Shown here in pieces: positions 1 through 10,227 of a stretch of 64,000 nucleotides of DNA. Numbering within the stretch: the stretch's first letter is position 1; every line of letters starts with the position of its first letter. A model generated the notes under the pieces. The model saw nothing but the letters and a program-made list of their open reading frames with translations. It ran no database searches and was not told where the DNA came from. The stretch spans positions 5,632,308 through 5,696,307 of the forward strand of contig NC_020829.1 of the NCBI RefSeq assembly GCF_000349845.1. Direction: 5' to 3'. Origin of the DNA: Pseudomonas sp. ATCC 13867. Lineage in GTDB: Bacteria > Pseudomonadota > Gammaproteobacteria > Pseudomonadales > Pseudomonadaceae. The position numbers were made by a program, and so were the translations under genes.

Positions 1-3000
1 CATATTTAACAATATCAGCCTCTGCATGCCCCGTGCCTGCGATTACCTTTTCCCCAGACTGCAACGTCACACCTGGACGAAGATAACCACGTGGCTCACT
101 TGTACTGACCAAGACAGAGCGAGCACCGTTTGCATCTTCTACTACCGCCACTCCCATAGTTATTCGCCCTTTGGAGTTAGCGGGTATCTGGGCTTGTAAT
201 TCACTCACACGATTTTGGACAAGATCAGAAGGTTTCTCATAGGCAAGACCGCGCCCAACAGATTGACCTCCCCCTTTTGGGACTTGCGGAGCCGGCAGCT
301 TACCCAATCCCTCGACCAGATCAGCAGCCTCAGATACTTTACCTTCCTTGTAAAGAGCCTTCGCCTTGCCCAGGATCTTCCCGGCGGCATCCCCAATGCC
401 CGGGACCAAGCCTATGCCGGCCATCGTGTAATCGAAGGGGTCCTGTGCCTCAACAAAGCTTTTGGCATCGCCATAACCCGGAATGAAATCCGAGCCAAAA
501 CTGACCATCGCTTCGGCCAGACGCTTGGAGTCAGCTGCCGTTATCGGGTTATTAACCGCCAGGTTGCTCTGCAGCTCCGCAGTGATGGTGTACGCCATCA
601 ACTGGGGATTCTGCCTAGCCTGTTCGGCCTGCTCCCAACCTTCGGCACTCCAACTGGCCTTCTGCAGACTTCTCGCTGCTTCAAGCGCTTCCTTGCGTAG
701 CGCCGTGCAAGTCGCACCGTTGCCCCCTGGTGAGCACGCTGCGAGTAGCGCCAAGTCACGATTGCGGTCGAGCTGATTTAGCTCATCAACGCGGCCACAA
801 GCGGTTGAGTCCCCGCCGTTGCATGCCTTCTTGGCCTCGAAGCGCTCCTGGTTTTCTTCGTGGTTGAGGTAGTTGTACTGAACAGAGTTCTTCGCCGCCC
901 AAGCCCCTGTTTCGAGCTGACTGGAACTGGCATTGCTGTCCTGCGCCACGGCGCCGATCAGGCCCACCAGTTGCGAACTCATGGTCAGCAGCGCTTCACG
1001 GTTTTCCGGTGAATAGCCGCTGACCAACTTGTCCAGGTCTGCTACCAAGGCTTCGTTGAGGCCGGCACCTGCCGCACCTGCAGCGAAGCTATCACCACGC
1101 GCTTGTGCGGCGAGGCCACCCATCAAGGCGTGCATCACCACCATTTGCGCATCACCAGCCTGTAGGCCGTGCGTGCTGCCGAAGTCGCCGATGGCGTTGA
1201 AGCCCGCCGCCGCGAAGGTGTTGTAGACGCTGTCCTTGAGTGCATCACCAAAACTGCCACCCTGCCCCATGGTCTTGCTCAGGGCAGTGCTGGTGATGTT
1301 TTGCGCAGCCTGGTTGGCGGCGAAACGACTGACACCACTGACGTCGCTCAGGTCCACCGTGACCTTTTTGGTAATCGGGTCAGTCTTGGTGTTCAGCATG
1401 TCATCGAAGTAGGCGGAGGTCAGGCCGCCAACGAGGCTGGCAATCGCCATCTGCTTAAGGTTGTCGCTACTGAAGCTGTCGCTGAGGACTTTGCCCAGGT
1501 CTCCCTTGTTGTTGATCAGGCTGACGCCAGCCGTTCCTGCGAGACTGCCTGCCGCCCCCACACCAGCGCCCATGGCAAAGCTGCCTCCGGCAACGCCGGC
1601 ACTGCTGAGAGCCCCCGCCGCTGCCATACCGCCAATAGCCGCCGCCGCGATAGCAACAGCCAATTGCGTGGCCGGGCCCATGCCGGAGCTGCTGTAGCTG
1701 TAGGAATCGTGGAATTCCTGCACCGCGCGCCAATCAATATCCCCGCGCGCCTCGGCATCTTTCAGCCACGCCAGGTTCGGATCGGCCTGCACCATCGCAT
1801 CGATGGCCTGGCTCACGGACTGCTGGTCGAGGTGCTTGTAGTCGATCTTCAGCCCGTCCACGGCCTTGATCGTCAGGTTGCCCTGAGCGATCAACTCGCT
1901 CTGCCGCACGGTTTCGTCGGTCTTGCCCTTGCCCTTGGCGCTGCTCCAGGCAAGGTCGCTGTTGCTCTTCTCGTGGCTCTCCTGGTGCAGGTCCTTCACC
2001 GCTTCGAAGGTGACTTCGCCGCCGCTGAGAATGGCGATGTCATTGCCCGCCTCCAGTTTGGCGCCCTGGTACTTCTGGTCGCCACCGCTGAGCAGGGTGA
2101 TGTCGGCGCCGGCGCTGATTTCGCTGCCCACGGCTTTGACGTCGGTGACTTCGTCACGCTGGGTCTTCTTCTTGCCCCAACTGCCCTTTTCTTTCTTGTC
2201 GTAAAGGCTGTAGTCGCTGTCGTTGGCGGCGAGCAGTTCGATCTTGTCGCCGGCCACCAGGTAGGCTTCATTGCCGGCGCCGATCTTGCTGCTGACGAGG
2301 GTGAGGTTTTCGCCCGCGCTGATCAGGACGTCGCCACCGGCGTTGACCTCGGAGGCCTGCTGGCCGACGTGGTCTTCCTGGGTGGTGATCTTCTTGCCGC
2401 CGCCCTTGTACTTGGCGTCGCTGTGTTCTTCGTTGGCGGCGGAGGCGAGGACTACGTCGCGCCCGGCGCTCATGGCGATGTCGCGGGCGGCGTCGATGCG
2501 GCTGGCGACGGCGCTGAGGTCGCGGCCGGCGTTGAGTTCGAGGTTGCCGCCAACCTGCACCTCGCTGCCGTGCTGGGTGACGCTGGTGACGTTGCCGGTG
2601 ACGCGGCGGCTCTGGAAGTCGAAGCTGTCGACCTCCTGCGCGGCCTCCAGGCGCAGGTCGCGTCCGGCGGTAAGGTCGGCATTGCCGCCGGCCTGGATGA
2701 CACTGCCGGCGCTGATCAGGTCGCGGCCGGCGGTGATCTCCAGGTCGCCGCGGGCTTCGATGCGGGCGGCGTTGTTGGCGATTTCCTTGTGGATGCGGTG
2801 GGCCTCGTTGCTGGCGTCGACCGAGGTGATGCTGCGCTCGTTGATGACGTCGCCGGTCAGCGCGGTGAGGCTGACGTCGCGGCCGCTGATGATGCCGCCA
2901 GCCGCGTTGCGGATGCTGTCGACGGCCAGCAGGTCGAGGCGGTTGCCGGCTTCGATCAGGCCGCTGTTGTTGATGTTGGTGGCGCTGGCGGCGAGGTCGC

Positions 3001-6000
3001 CGCTGGCGCGCAGGGTGCCCTGGTTGGTCAGGTTGCCGCCGCTGATCAGCGACAGGTCGTTGCCCATGATCAGGGCACCGTTGGCGGCCAGGCGGCCTTC
3101 GGCCTGGGCGAGGTAGAGCACCGGCACCAGGACCTTTTCACCATTGATGGTGGCTTCTTCGAGCCAGACGATATCGTGGGTCAGCGCGGCGACCTGCTCG
3201 GCGGAAAGGCCGACGCCCAATTGCAGCTGGAGGCTGTCCTTGTAGGCGATGGCGTTGTCCATCAGGTACTTGAACAGGGCTTCGTCGCTGGCCATGCCGT
3301 CGATGTAGCGCTGGCCGGTGCGGGCGATCACCGCCTGCTGGATCAGGCGCTGTTCGTAGAGGCCGTCGCCGAGGCGCTTCTGTGCCTTGTCCGGGTCGTA
3401 GCCGAGCTGGCCGAGCAGGTAGTCGGAGCCGAGGAAGCTCTTCAGGTTGGTCAGCTCAGGGTTGGTCTCGACCAGGTATTTGTGGCTGTTGTCCGGTGTG
3501 GCGCTGCTGGGCAGGCCCTGTACGCGCGGGACGTTGAGGGCCGCGCCTGACTGGGCATCGGCGCTGGCGACGTTGCCAGCCGGGACGACACTGCCCGCGC
3601 CAGGCGCAGCGCCGTCGAGGCTCCGTTCGCGCTGCGCGGCGCTGATGCTCTGGCCGCTGAAACTGAGATCGCCCGCACCCTGCACTGTGCCGGTGCTGCC
3701 GCCGGTGCCGCCCTGGCCGCTGAGGCGGAAGAGGCCGTTTTCGCCCTGCGGCAGGCTGAAGCCCGGCAGGGTGACGGGGTTGACCTGCTTCTGCGCGAGG
3801 TCCGGCGGCAGTTGCGAGGTGATCGCCAGTTGGACGGTGGTGGCGCCGTTGGCAACACCGACGTCGCGCGGGCTGATGGTCTGCGCACCGGCGTCGCGCT
3901 TCACCACGCTGTTGTCGAAGCGTTCGCTGGCGTTGATCACCACATCGCCGGCGGCCTGGATCACCGCGGAGGCGGCGGGAGAGCCGGAGACCGCTACGTC
4001 GGAAGTAGTGATGTTGTAGAAGCCATCCGGGAAGCCACCGGAATCGAAGACTTGCTGGCGGGTCAGGCGGCCGGGATCGTAGTCCGGAGAGTTCGGGTCG
4101 TTGTAGCTGTTGTAGAGGTCCTTGTTGGTACGGAAGACCCAGTACTCATTGTCGTTGCGGGTGTAGAACTCGGCGTTGTAGTGGCGCTCGACGCCGCCAG
4201 CGGCGCCCTGGTTGCGGAAGGTGGCCGTCTGGATGTCGATGTTTCCGCCCGAGCCAATACTGCTGTAGAGGTTGTCGAAGGAGCCGCCACGGAAGCGGAA
4301 GTCGCCGCCGGCGGTGATCGACGCCTGCGGCGCGTCCTTGAGAATGACGTCCTCGGAGCGCTCCTGGGATAGGAAGTGGACTTCGCAGCCCTTGCCATCG
4401 CAGACGTCGTCGTACTTGAACTGGATGCTGCCGGAAACAATGCGCTCGCCGATCTGGAAGTCGTCGGCACGGCGGTTGTCGAAATCCTGCACCAGCAGGG
4501 TCATGGCGCCGGCGCTTTCGAAGCTGCCGGAGATGTTCTGCACGCTGCTCGCCCAGCCTTCCTGGTCGTTGGCGGCGATGTGCAATATGCCCAGGCTGTA
4601 GAGGTCGGCGTTGCGGTTGGTGAAATTCTGCATGCGCAACTGCATGTTGCCGCCACTGAAGATCAGGCCGTTCTCGTTGAGCAGGTTACCGGCGCCCAGA
4701 TACAGATTGCCGGCGCTGCCGAGGGTACCGCGGTTGTTGAGGCTGGCGGCGCTGACGCGCAGGTCCTGGGTGGCGGTCAGGCGACCGCCGTTGTCGAGGG
4801 TGCCGCTGCTGTTGATGACTGTCGTCGCGCCACCGCCTCCAATGCTGCCACTCTGGCCGATACCGATGTAGCCAGCGCCGAGGGACAGGCTGCCCAGGCT
4901 GCTCAGGCGGCCATCGGCGGTGTAGTTGCCGCTCAGATCGAGATCGAGCGTGCCATCGCTGGCGATCAGGCCGGCGTTGGCCCAGTTGCCGCCGCGGCCG
5001 ATGAGGCTCTGCGCGGCCAGCAGCTGGCCGTTGGCGCCCTGGTTGAGCTGGCCGATATCCAGGTTCAGGTTGCGTGCCTGGATGATGGCGTTGTTGGTCC
5101 AGCTGGCGGCCTGGTAGGTGAGGCTGCCGTTGGAGGTGAAGTTGCCGCCGGCAAGGCCGGCCTGGCCGAGGTCGACGCCGAAGGTGCCGGTGCCGACGTG
5201 CAGCACGTTGCCGCCGCCGTTCTGCAGGGCGCCGGTCTGCAGGATCAGGTCCTGGGTGGCGCCTTCGATGCGGCCGAGGTTGTTGTTGAGCAGGCCGCCG
5301 CTGACGATCTTCATCTGGCTGGGGCTGGCTGCGCGCATCAGGCTGGCGGGCGTCTGGCCCAGCGCGCGAATGGCGCCGACCACGTTGTTGATGCTGGCTG
5401 CGCCGAGGGTCAGGTTGCCGCTGCTTTCGATCAGTCCGAACTGGTTGTTCAGCGCGCCGTTCAGGCTGGCGTCGATACTACCGGCGCCGATCTTGCCGCC
5501 TTGGCCAAGTGCTGTGCCGTCGTTGAGCAGCTGGTTGCCGTGCAGGTAGAGCAGGTTGCCGGCGTAGAGGCCGCCGCCCTGGTTGTTCAGGTCGGTGGTG
5601 CTGATGCGGTTGTCGCCGCTGACCGCCGAGAGGTGGCCGGCGCGGTTGTCGATGCCGCCCGTGGCGGTGATATCGAGGCCCTTGGCCTGGGTGGTGCCGG
5701 CGTTGTTGCTGAAGGTGCCGGTGACCAGCTTGAGGTTGCCGTTGGCGGCATTGATGACACCGCCGTTGCTGTTGTCGAGGCTGGCGCTGCCCAGGTCGAG
5801 CTGGCCGGTCTGGCTGATGATGCGGCCGTTCTGGTTGCCGAGGGCGCCGGTTGTCTTGAGGGTGGTGTCGCCCTGGCCCTGCAGGGTGCCGCCGCCGTTG
5901 GCGATGCTGGCGGCGCTGAGGTTGAGCTGGCCGGCCTTGCTGAAGACCAGGCCGTCCTGGCCGTTGAGCAGTTCGGCGGTGAGTTGCAGGGTCAGGTCGT

Positions 6001-9000
6001 CCTGCGCGGCCACGGTGCCGCCGACGCTGTTGTCGAAGCGCCCGGCGAGGACCTTGAGCAAACCCTGGCTGGCGAGCTGGCCGCCACGGTTTTCCAGGCT
6101 GCCGACGCTCAGGTTGAGCGGGCCGCCGCTGGCGATCTTCGAGCCGGCGCCGTTGTTCAGCAGCGCGCCGAGCAAGCCCAGGCGCAGCGCGCCCTGGCTG
6201 ACCAGGCTGCCGCCGCTGTTGTTCAGGCTGGCGGCGTCGTAGTCGACGCTGGCCGCGCTGATCTGCCCGGTGCGGTTATCCACAGCCTTGGCGCTGCCAG
6301 TCAGGCCGCCCTGGGCACTGAGCAGGCCGCCGTTGCTATTGTCCACGTCGCCGCCCACGGTCAGGCCGAGCCCGCCCTGGGTGGAAACGATGCCGCCGGC
6401 GTTGTTCAGGCTGCCGGCGCCAAGGCCGAGGTTGCCCTTGCTGACCAGCGCGCCGGCGTCGTGGTTGTCCAGCGCACCGCTGACCGTCAGGGTCAGCGCG
6501 CCATCGCGGCTGGAGAGCGTGCCGCTGCTGCTGTTGTCCAGGCTGGCGGCGTTGACCAGCAGGCCTTGCCAGCCGGAGAGCAGGCCTTGGCTTACGTTGC
6601 GCAGGGCGCCGGCGTTCAGTTCGAGCTGGCCGGCGCTGATGATCCGGCCGCTGTCGCCGTTGTCGAGCTGGCCGCTGGCCGTGAGCGCAAAGCCCTGGCT
6701 GGCGGAAATTTCCCCGCCCCGGTTGTCGAGGTTGCCCAGGCCGTTGATCTGCAGGGCGCCGGTGGCGCTGAGCAGGCCGCCACGGTTGTCGAAGTCGCCG
6801 CGCTGGGCGCCGTTGCCCAGGTCGAGGGTGACCTTGCCTTCGCCGATCAGTGCGGCCTGGCGCTGGATCAGTTGGGCGACGATCAGGTGCAGGTCGCCCT
6901 TGGCGGAGATTTCCCCGCCGTCTGTGGATTCGAGCTTGCCGCCGCGCAGGGTCAGCGCGCCCTGGCTGGTGATCAGGCCACCGGGCTTGCCGGTGGCGCT
7001 GGCGCCGTTGAGGACGTTGCCGGCGCCGAGGTCGAGGCCCAGGGCACCGCTGATCACACCGTCGCGGTTGTCGAGGTCGGCGGTGCTGGCGTCGAGGCGG
7101 CCCTGGGCGAGCAGGCGGCCGTCGCGGTTGTCGGTGCTGCCGGTGGCCAGCAGCAGGTCGCCGGTGGCGGACAGCAGGCCACCCTGGTTGTTCAGGCTGG
7201 CGCTGCCGACATTGAGCTTGCCGCTGGCGACCAGTGCGCCGTCGCCGTGGTTGTCCAGCGCGCCCTGGCTGCGCACGAGCAGGTCGCCCCGGCTGGCGAG
7301 GGTGCCGCCCTGGCTGTTGTCCAGGCTGGCGGCGCTGACGCTGAGGCCGTTAGTTCCGGAAAGCACCCCGGCGTTGCTGTTGTTCAGCGCGCCGCTGGTG
7401 AGGGTCAGACGGTCGCCGGAGAGGATCTTTCCGTCCTGGTTGAGCAATGTCCCGGTAGTGAGGGCGAAGGCGCGGTCACTGGAGATTTCACCGCCCCGGT
7501 TGTCGAGACTGACGACGTTGCGCAACACCAGTTGGCCGGGGCTGCCGAGCAGGCCGCCGGCGTTGTTCAGGGCGCCGCCCTGGAGGTCGAGGTCGACGCC
7601 GCCCTGGCCGATCAGCTGGCCGCCGCCATGCTGGTCGAGGCCAGCGATGCGGCCGTCGATGACGCCGCGCGCGGAGAGGCTGCCGCCCTGGCTGTTGTCC
7701 AGCTGGACGGTGGCGAGGTGGATGGCGGCGTCGGTGACGATGCGACCCTGCTGGCTGTTGTCGAGCTTCGCGCCTTGCAGGCGAATGTCGCCGGCGGCGC
7801 TGAGGAGGCCGCCGGCGTTGTTCAGGTCGGCGCCGGCAAGGTCGATGCTGCCGTCGCTGAGCAGCTTGCCGCCGCGGTTGTCGAGCGCACCGGCGAGACG
7901 GGAGAACAGCAGGCCGGCACTGGAGACCGCGCCCCCACGGTTGTCGAGGCTGCCGGCGTTGAGGGTCAGGCTGCCCTGGCTGAGCAAGGCGCCGTTACCG
8001 CTGTTGTCGAGCGCGCCGGCCAGTTGCAGCCAGAGGCTGTTCTGGCTGTTCACCCGGCCGCCCTGGCTGTTGTCCAGGCTCTGCCCGGTGATGCTCAGGC
8101 CGTCGCGGCCGGCCAGGGTGCCGGCGCGGTTGGCGATGCGCTGCACCTGCAGGTCGAGGCCGGCGTCGCCGATGACCTTGCCGGCGCCGTTGTCCAGGCT
8201 GGCAGCCTGCACAGCGACCTTGGCGCGGCTGGAGATTTCGCCGCCCTGGTTGAGCAGGTCGGTGCCTTTGACGCTGACGCCATTGTTGGCGGCGATGAGG
8301 CCGCCGTTACGGTTGTCGAGCTGCCCGGCTTCGAGGTTCAGCGCGCCCTGGGCGAGCAGTTCGCCGCCCTGCTGGCTGAAGCTGTCGGCCTTGGCCTGCA
8401 GGTCACCCTTGGCATTCACGCTGCCCTGGGCGTTGTTCACCTGGCTGGCCGTCAGGCGCAGTGCCGCGCCGCTGTCGAGGGCGCCGCCCTGGCTGTTGTC
8501 CAGCTGCCCGACGTCGATCTTCAACTCGCCCAGGCTGCTGATCACGCCCAGCGCGCTGTTGTTCAGGCTGGCCCCGGACAGGGTCACGCCGGCGTCGCCG
8601 ACCACCAGCCCGCCCCGGTTGTCGAGGGTGCCGGCCTGCACGCCGAGCGCGCCCTTGGCCGAGAGCAGGCCATCGGCCTGGTTGTCGAGCTTCTGCTGGA
8701 CGCGGGCCTGCAGGGTGCCGTTGCTGACCAGGGTGCCCTTGCCACTGTTGTCGAGGCTGTCGAGGGTGAAGTCCAGCGACTGCTCGGCGGAGAACAGGCC
8801 CAGGCGGTTGTCCAGCGCGCCGCCGCTGACTTGCACGCGGTTAGCGACGGCCTGGCCGTTGCGGTTGTCCAGACGCGCGGCGCTGAGATTCAGCTGGTCG
8901 CTGGCGAGCAATCGGCCCTGGCGGTTGTCCAGGCTGGCGGAGCTGATGCGGGTGGTGGCGCCCTTGAGCGCGCCGCCCTGGTTGTCCAGGGTGCCGCTGG

Positions 9001-10171
9001 CGTTGATATCGAGGTTGCGACTGGCGACCACGCTGCCGCTGTTGCGCAGGTTTTGCGCGCTGATCGCCACATCGCCCTGGGCGTTGCGGCTGTTGTCCGG
9101 ATTCACGCCAGCTTCGAGGATGCTGGTATTGGCCAACTGCGCAGCGGAAAGCTGAATGCGCGAGCCGGCAGCCAGTTGCCCCTGATTGGTCAGCGTTCCA
9201 TTGGCATTCAGTTCGGCAGCACCGGCCGCATAGGCCGGGCCGGTGAGGGCGATGTCCTGGGCCCTGGCGCGCAGGTTGCCGGCGGCGCTGGTGCGGGCCA
9301 GGGTCAACTGGCCGTTGGCGTCGATCTGGATGTCACCGCCGCTGGCGGCCATGTTGCCGGCGAGTTTTACCCCGACGCCCTGCTCGGTGCCCACCAGGCG
9401 GATGGCGCCGGCGTACATGCCGCCCAGCGCGGAGCTGTCGATCGCCAGTTGCGGCTTGGCGCTGCCGTCGTCGGCCTTGGCGGTGGCGGCGAGGGTCTCG
9501 GCGTCCACCTGGTTGCGGCCGGTCACCACGGCGAGTTGCTGTGCGTAGAGGTCGGCGTTGAGCTTGGCACTGCGGGTAATCAGCTCGAACTGGTCGAGGT
9601 TGCTGGCGTTCAGGCCGGCGCCTTCGACGCTGATCTCGCCGCCGTCGACGTCGTAGCCACGCAGGCGCTCGCCATCCATCAGCGGCTTGCCGGTGGTCAG
9701 CGTGGCGCGCGGAGTATTGATGAAGCCGCAGCCGTTGCAGGTGATGCCGTGGGGGTTGGCGACGATGACGTGGGCTGCCTGCCCGGCCACTTCGGTGTAG
9801 CCGCGCAGCTGCGAGGGATTGGCCCCGGTGACTTCGTTGAGGATCTTGTTGGCCGCGCCACCCTTGAGGTTCGGGTTGCCGACGATGATCCCGCCCAGTT
9901 GGGTGGACTGGGTCTTGCCGGTGGCGTTGTTGAGGATCAGGCCGTTCTGCCCGACGTTGTAGTCGCTGAACCTGTTGTGGGAGAGGCCCGCGCCGTTGGG
10001 CGTGGCGATGTTCACCACGGGCACGCCGTTGCCCGCCGCGCCCAGGTGCGTATTGCCACCGGCTGCCGCATCCACCGCCAGCTCGGCCGCTGCCGCAACG
10101 ATGGGGTTGAGGATCAGGATGCCGGAAAGCACGCTGGCAATGGCCTGGTACAGCGGGTGGCGTACGTCCAT
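1..10171 (-). CDS. cdiA: CdiA-type two-partner secretion exoprotein (partial, runs off left edge)
   Basis: A single minus-strand frame runs from the ATG at 10169-10171 to the left edge without a stop, at least 3,390 codons. The start follows a GGGAG ribosome site. Residues 1-30 look like a signal peptide. Residues about 48-165 form the TPS/haemagglutination domain with NPHGITCNGCGF at 139-150. Then come more than two dozen FHA-type repeats with an LDNRGG-like core (about 9.2 to 5 kb). A DUF637-like hydrophobic Ala/Gly region lies near 1.7-1.3 kb. VQYNYL (residues 3097-3102) sits where CdiA proteins carry VENN. A pretoxin-like segment (FIPGYGDAKS, near residue 3230) follows. The last visible residues contain GTGHAEADIV with HAE at 3382-3384, the first zinc motif of deaminase toxins; the expected PCxxC and the immunity gene lie outside the window. 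Family knowledge: such proteins are exported by CdiB and deliver the C-terminal toxin into neighbouring cells. The role as CDI toxin is inferred. Confidence 0.93.
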   Translation of the reverse strand, partial: MDVRHPLYQAIASVLSGILILNPIVAAAAELAVDAAAGGNTHLGAAGNGVPVVNIATPNGAGLSHNRFSDYNVGQNGLILNNATGKTQSTQLGGIIVGNPNLKGGAANKILNEVTGANPSQLRGYTEVAGQAAHVIVANPHGITCNGCGFINTPRATLTTGKPLMDGERLRGYDVDGGEISVEGAGLNASNLDQFELITRSAKLNADLYAQQLAVVTGRNQVDAETLAATAKADDGSAKPQLAIDSSALGGMYAGAIRLVGTEQGVGVKLAGNMAASGGDIQIDANGQLTLARTSAAGNLRARAQDIALTGPAYAAGAAELNANGTLTNQGQLAAGSRIQLSAAQLANTSILEAGVNPDNSRNAQGDVAISAQNLRNSGSVVASRNLDINASGTLDNQGGALKGATTRISSASLDNRQGRLLASDQLNLSAARLDNRNGQAVANRVQVSGGALDNRLGLFSAEQSLDFTLDSLDNSGKGTLVSNGTLQARVQQKLDNQADGLLSAKGALGVQAGTLDNRGGLVVGDAGVTLSGASLNNSALGVISSLGELKIDVGQLDNSQGGALDSGAALRLTASQVNNAQGSVNAKGDLQAKADSFSQQGGELLAQGALNLEAGQLDNRNGGLIAANNGVSVKGTDLLNQGGEISSRAKVAVQAASLDNGAGKVIGDAGLDLQVQRIANRAGTLAGRDGLSITGQSLDNSQGGRVNSQNSLWLQLAGALDNSGNGALLSQGSLTLNAGSLDNRGGAVSSAGLLFSRLAGALDNRGGKLLSDGSIDLAGADLNNAGGLLSAAGDIRLQGAKLDNSQQGRIVTDAAIHLATVQLDNSQGGSLSARGVIDGRIAGLDQHGGGQLIGQGGVDLDLQGGALNNAGGLLGSPGQLVLRNVVSLDNRGGEISSDRAFALTTGTLLNQDGKILSGDRLTLTSGALNNSNAGVLSGTNGLSVSAASLDNSQGGTLASRGDLLVRSQGALDNHGDGALVASGKLNVGSASLNNQGGLLSATGDLLLATGSTDNRDGRLLAQGRLDASTADLDNRDGVISGALGLDLGAGNVLNGASATGKPGGLITSQGALTLRGGKLESTDGGEISAKGDLHLIVAQLIQRQAALIGEGKVTLDLGNGAQRGDFDNRGGLLSATGALQINGLGNLDNRGGEISASQGFALTASGQLDNGDSGRIISAGQLELNAGALRNVSQGLLSGWQGLLVNAASLDNSSSGTLSSRDGALTLTVSGALDNHDAGALVSKGNLGLGAGSLNNAGGIVSTQGGLGLTVGGDVDNSNGGLLSAQGGLTGSAKAVDNRTGQISAASVDYDAASLNNSGGSLVSQGALRLGLLGALLNNGAGSKIASGGPLNLSVGSLENRGGQLASQGLLKVLAGRFDNSVGGTVAAQDDLTLQLTAELLNGQDGLVFSKAGQLNLSAASIANGGGTLQGQGDTTLKTTGALGNQNGRIISQTGQLDLGSASLDNSNGGVINAANGNLKLVTGTFSNNAGTTQAKGLDITATGGIDNRAGHLSAVSGDNRISTTDLNNQGGGLYAGNLLYLHGNQLLNDGTALGQGGKIGAGSIDASLNGALNNQFGLIESSGNLTLGAASINNVVGAIRALGQTPASLMRAASPSQMKIVSGGLLNNNLGRIEGATQDLILQTGALQNGGGNVLHVGTGTFGVDLGQAGLAGGNFTSNGSLTYQAASWTNNAIIQARNLNLDIGQLNQGANGQLLAAQSLIGRGGNWANAGLIASDGTLDLDLSGNYTADGRLSSLGSLSLGAGYIGIGQSGSIGGGGATTVINSSGTLDNGGRLTATQDLRVSAASLNNRGTLGSAGNLYLGAGNLLNENGLIFSGGNMQLRMQNFTNRNADLYSLGILHIAANDQEGWASSVQNISGSFESAGAMTLLVQDFDNRRADDFQIGERIVSGSIQFKYDDVCDGKGCEVHFLSQERSEDVILKDAPQASITAGGDFRFRGGSFDNLYSSIGSGGNIDIQTATFRNQGAAGGVERHYNAEFYTRNDNEYWVFRTNKDLYNSYNDPNSPDYDPGRLTRQQVFDSGGFPDGFYNITTSDVAVSGSPAASAVIQAAGDVVINASERFDNSVVKRDAGAQTISPRDVGVANGATTVQLAITSQLPPDLAQKQVNPVTLPGFSLPQGENGLFRLSGQGGTGGSTGTVQGAGDLSFSGQSISAAQRERSLDGAAPGAGSVVPAGNVASADAQSGAALNVPRVQGLPSSATPDNSHKYLVETNPELTNLKSFLGSDYLLGQLGYDPDKAQKRLGDGLYEQRLIQQAVIARTGQRYIDGMASDEALFKYLMDNAIAYKDSLQLQLGVGLSAEQVAALTHDIVWLEEATINGEKVLVPVLYLAQAEGRLAANGALIMGNDLSLISGGNLTNQGTLRASGDLAASATNINNSGLIEAGNRLDLLAVDSIRNAAGGIISGRDVSLTALTGDVINERSITSVDASNEAHRIHKEIANNAARIEARGDLEITAGRDLISAGSVIQAGGNADLTAGRDLRLEAAQEVDSFDFQSRRVTGNVTSVTQHGSEVQVGGNLELNAGRDLSAVASRIDAARDIAMSAGRDVVLASAANEEHSDAKYKGGGKKITTQEDHVGQQASEVNAGGDVLISAGENLTLVSSKIGAGNEAYLVAGDKIELLAANDSDYSLYDKKEKGSWGKKKTQRDEVTDVKAVGSEISAGADITLLSGGDQKYQGAKLEAGNDIAILSGGEVTFEAVKDLHQESHEKSNSDLAWSSAKGKGKTDETVRQSELIAQGNLTIKAVDGLKIDYKHLDQQSVSQAIDAMVQADPNLAWLKDAEARGDIDWRAVQEFHDSYSYSSSGMGPATQLAVAIAAAAIGGMAAAGALSSAGVAGGSFAMGAGVGAAGSLAGTAGVSLINNKGDLGKVLSDSFSSDNLKQMAIASLVGGLTSAYFDDMLNTKTDPITKKVTVDLSDVSGVSRFAANQAAQNITSTALSKTMGQGGSFGDALKDSVYNTFAAAGFNAIGDFGSTHGLQAGDAQMVVMHALMGGLAAQARGDSFAAGAAGAGLNEALVADLDKLVSGYSPENREALLTMSSQLVGLIGAVAQDSNASSSQLETGAWAAKNSVQYNYLNHEENQERFEAKKACNGGDSTACGRVDELNQLDRNRDLALLAACSPGGNGATCTALRKEALEAARSLQKASWSAEGWEQAEQARQNPQLMAYTITAELQSNLAVNNPITAADSKRLAEAMVSFGSDFIPGYGDAKSFVEAQDPFDYTMAGIGLVPGIGDAAGKILGKAKALYKEGKVSEAADLVEGLGKLPAPQVPKGGGQSVGRGLAYEKPSDLVQNRVSELQAQIPANSKGRITMGVAVVEDANGARSVLVSTSEPRGYLRPGVTLQSGEKVIAGTGHAEADIVKY

Positions 10172-10227
10172 GTGGGAATCTCCCAAGTGCCGGCAGATGC
10201 CAGCTACTAGCTAAAGAGCGAATCGGT

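Noticed and set aside
1..10171. Many short near-repeats suggesting a CRISPR array or tandem DNA repeat
   Set aside because: The periodicity reflects the degenerate FHA protein repeats (LDNRGG cores) in cdiA; there is no constant repeat with unique spacers.
4376..10210. Plus-strand open frame of 1,944 codons (and another of 793 at 1169-3550)
   Set aside because: They are antisense shadows of cdiA. The translations are low-complexity Ala/Val/Gly/Gln without domain features, and the minus frame has a signal peptide, TPS domain and FHA repeats.
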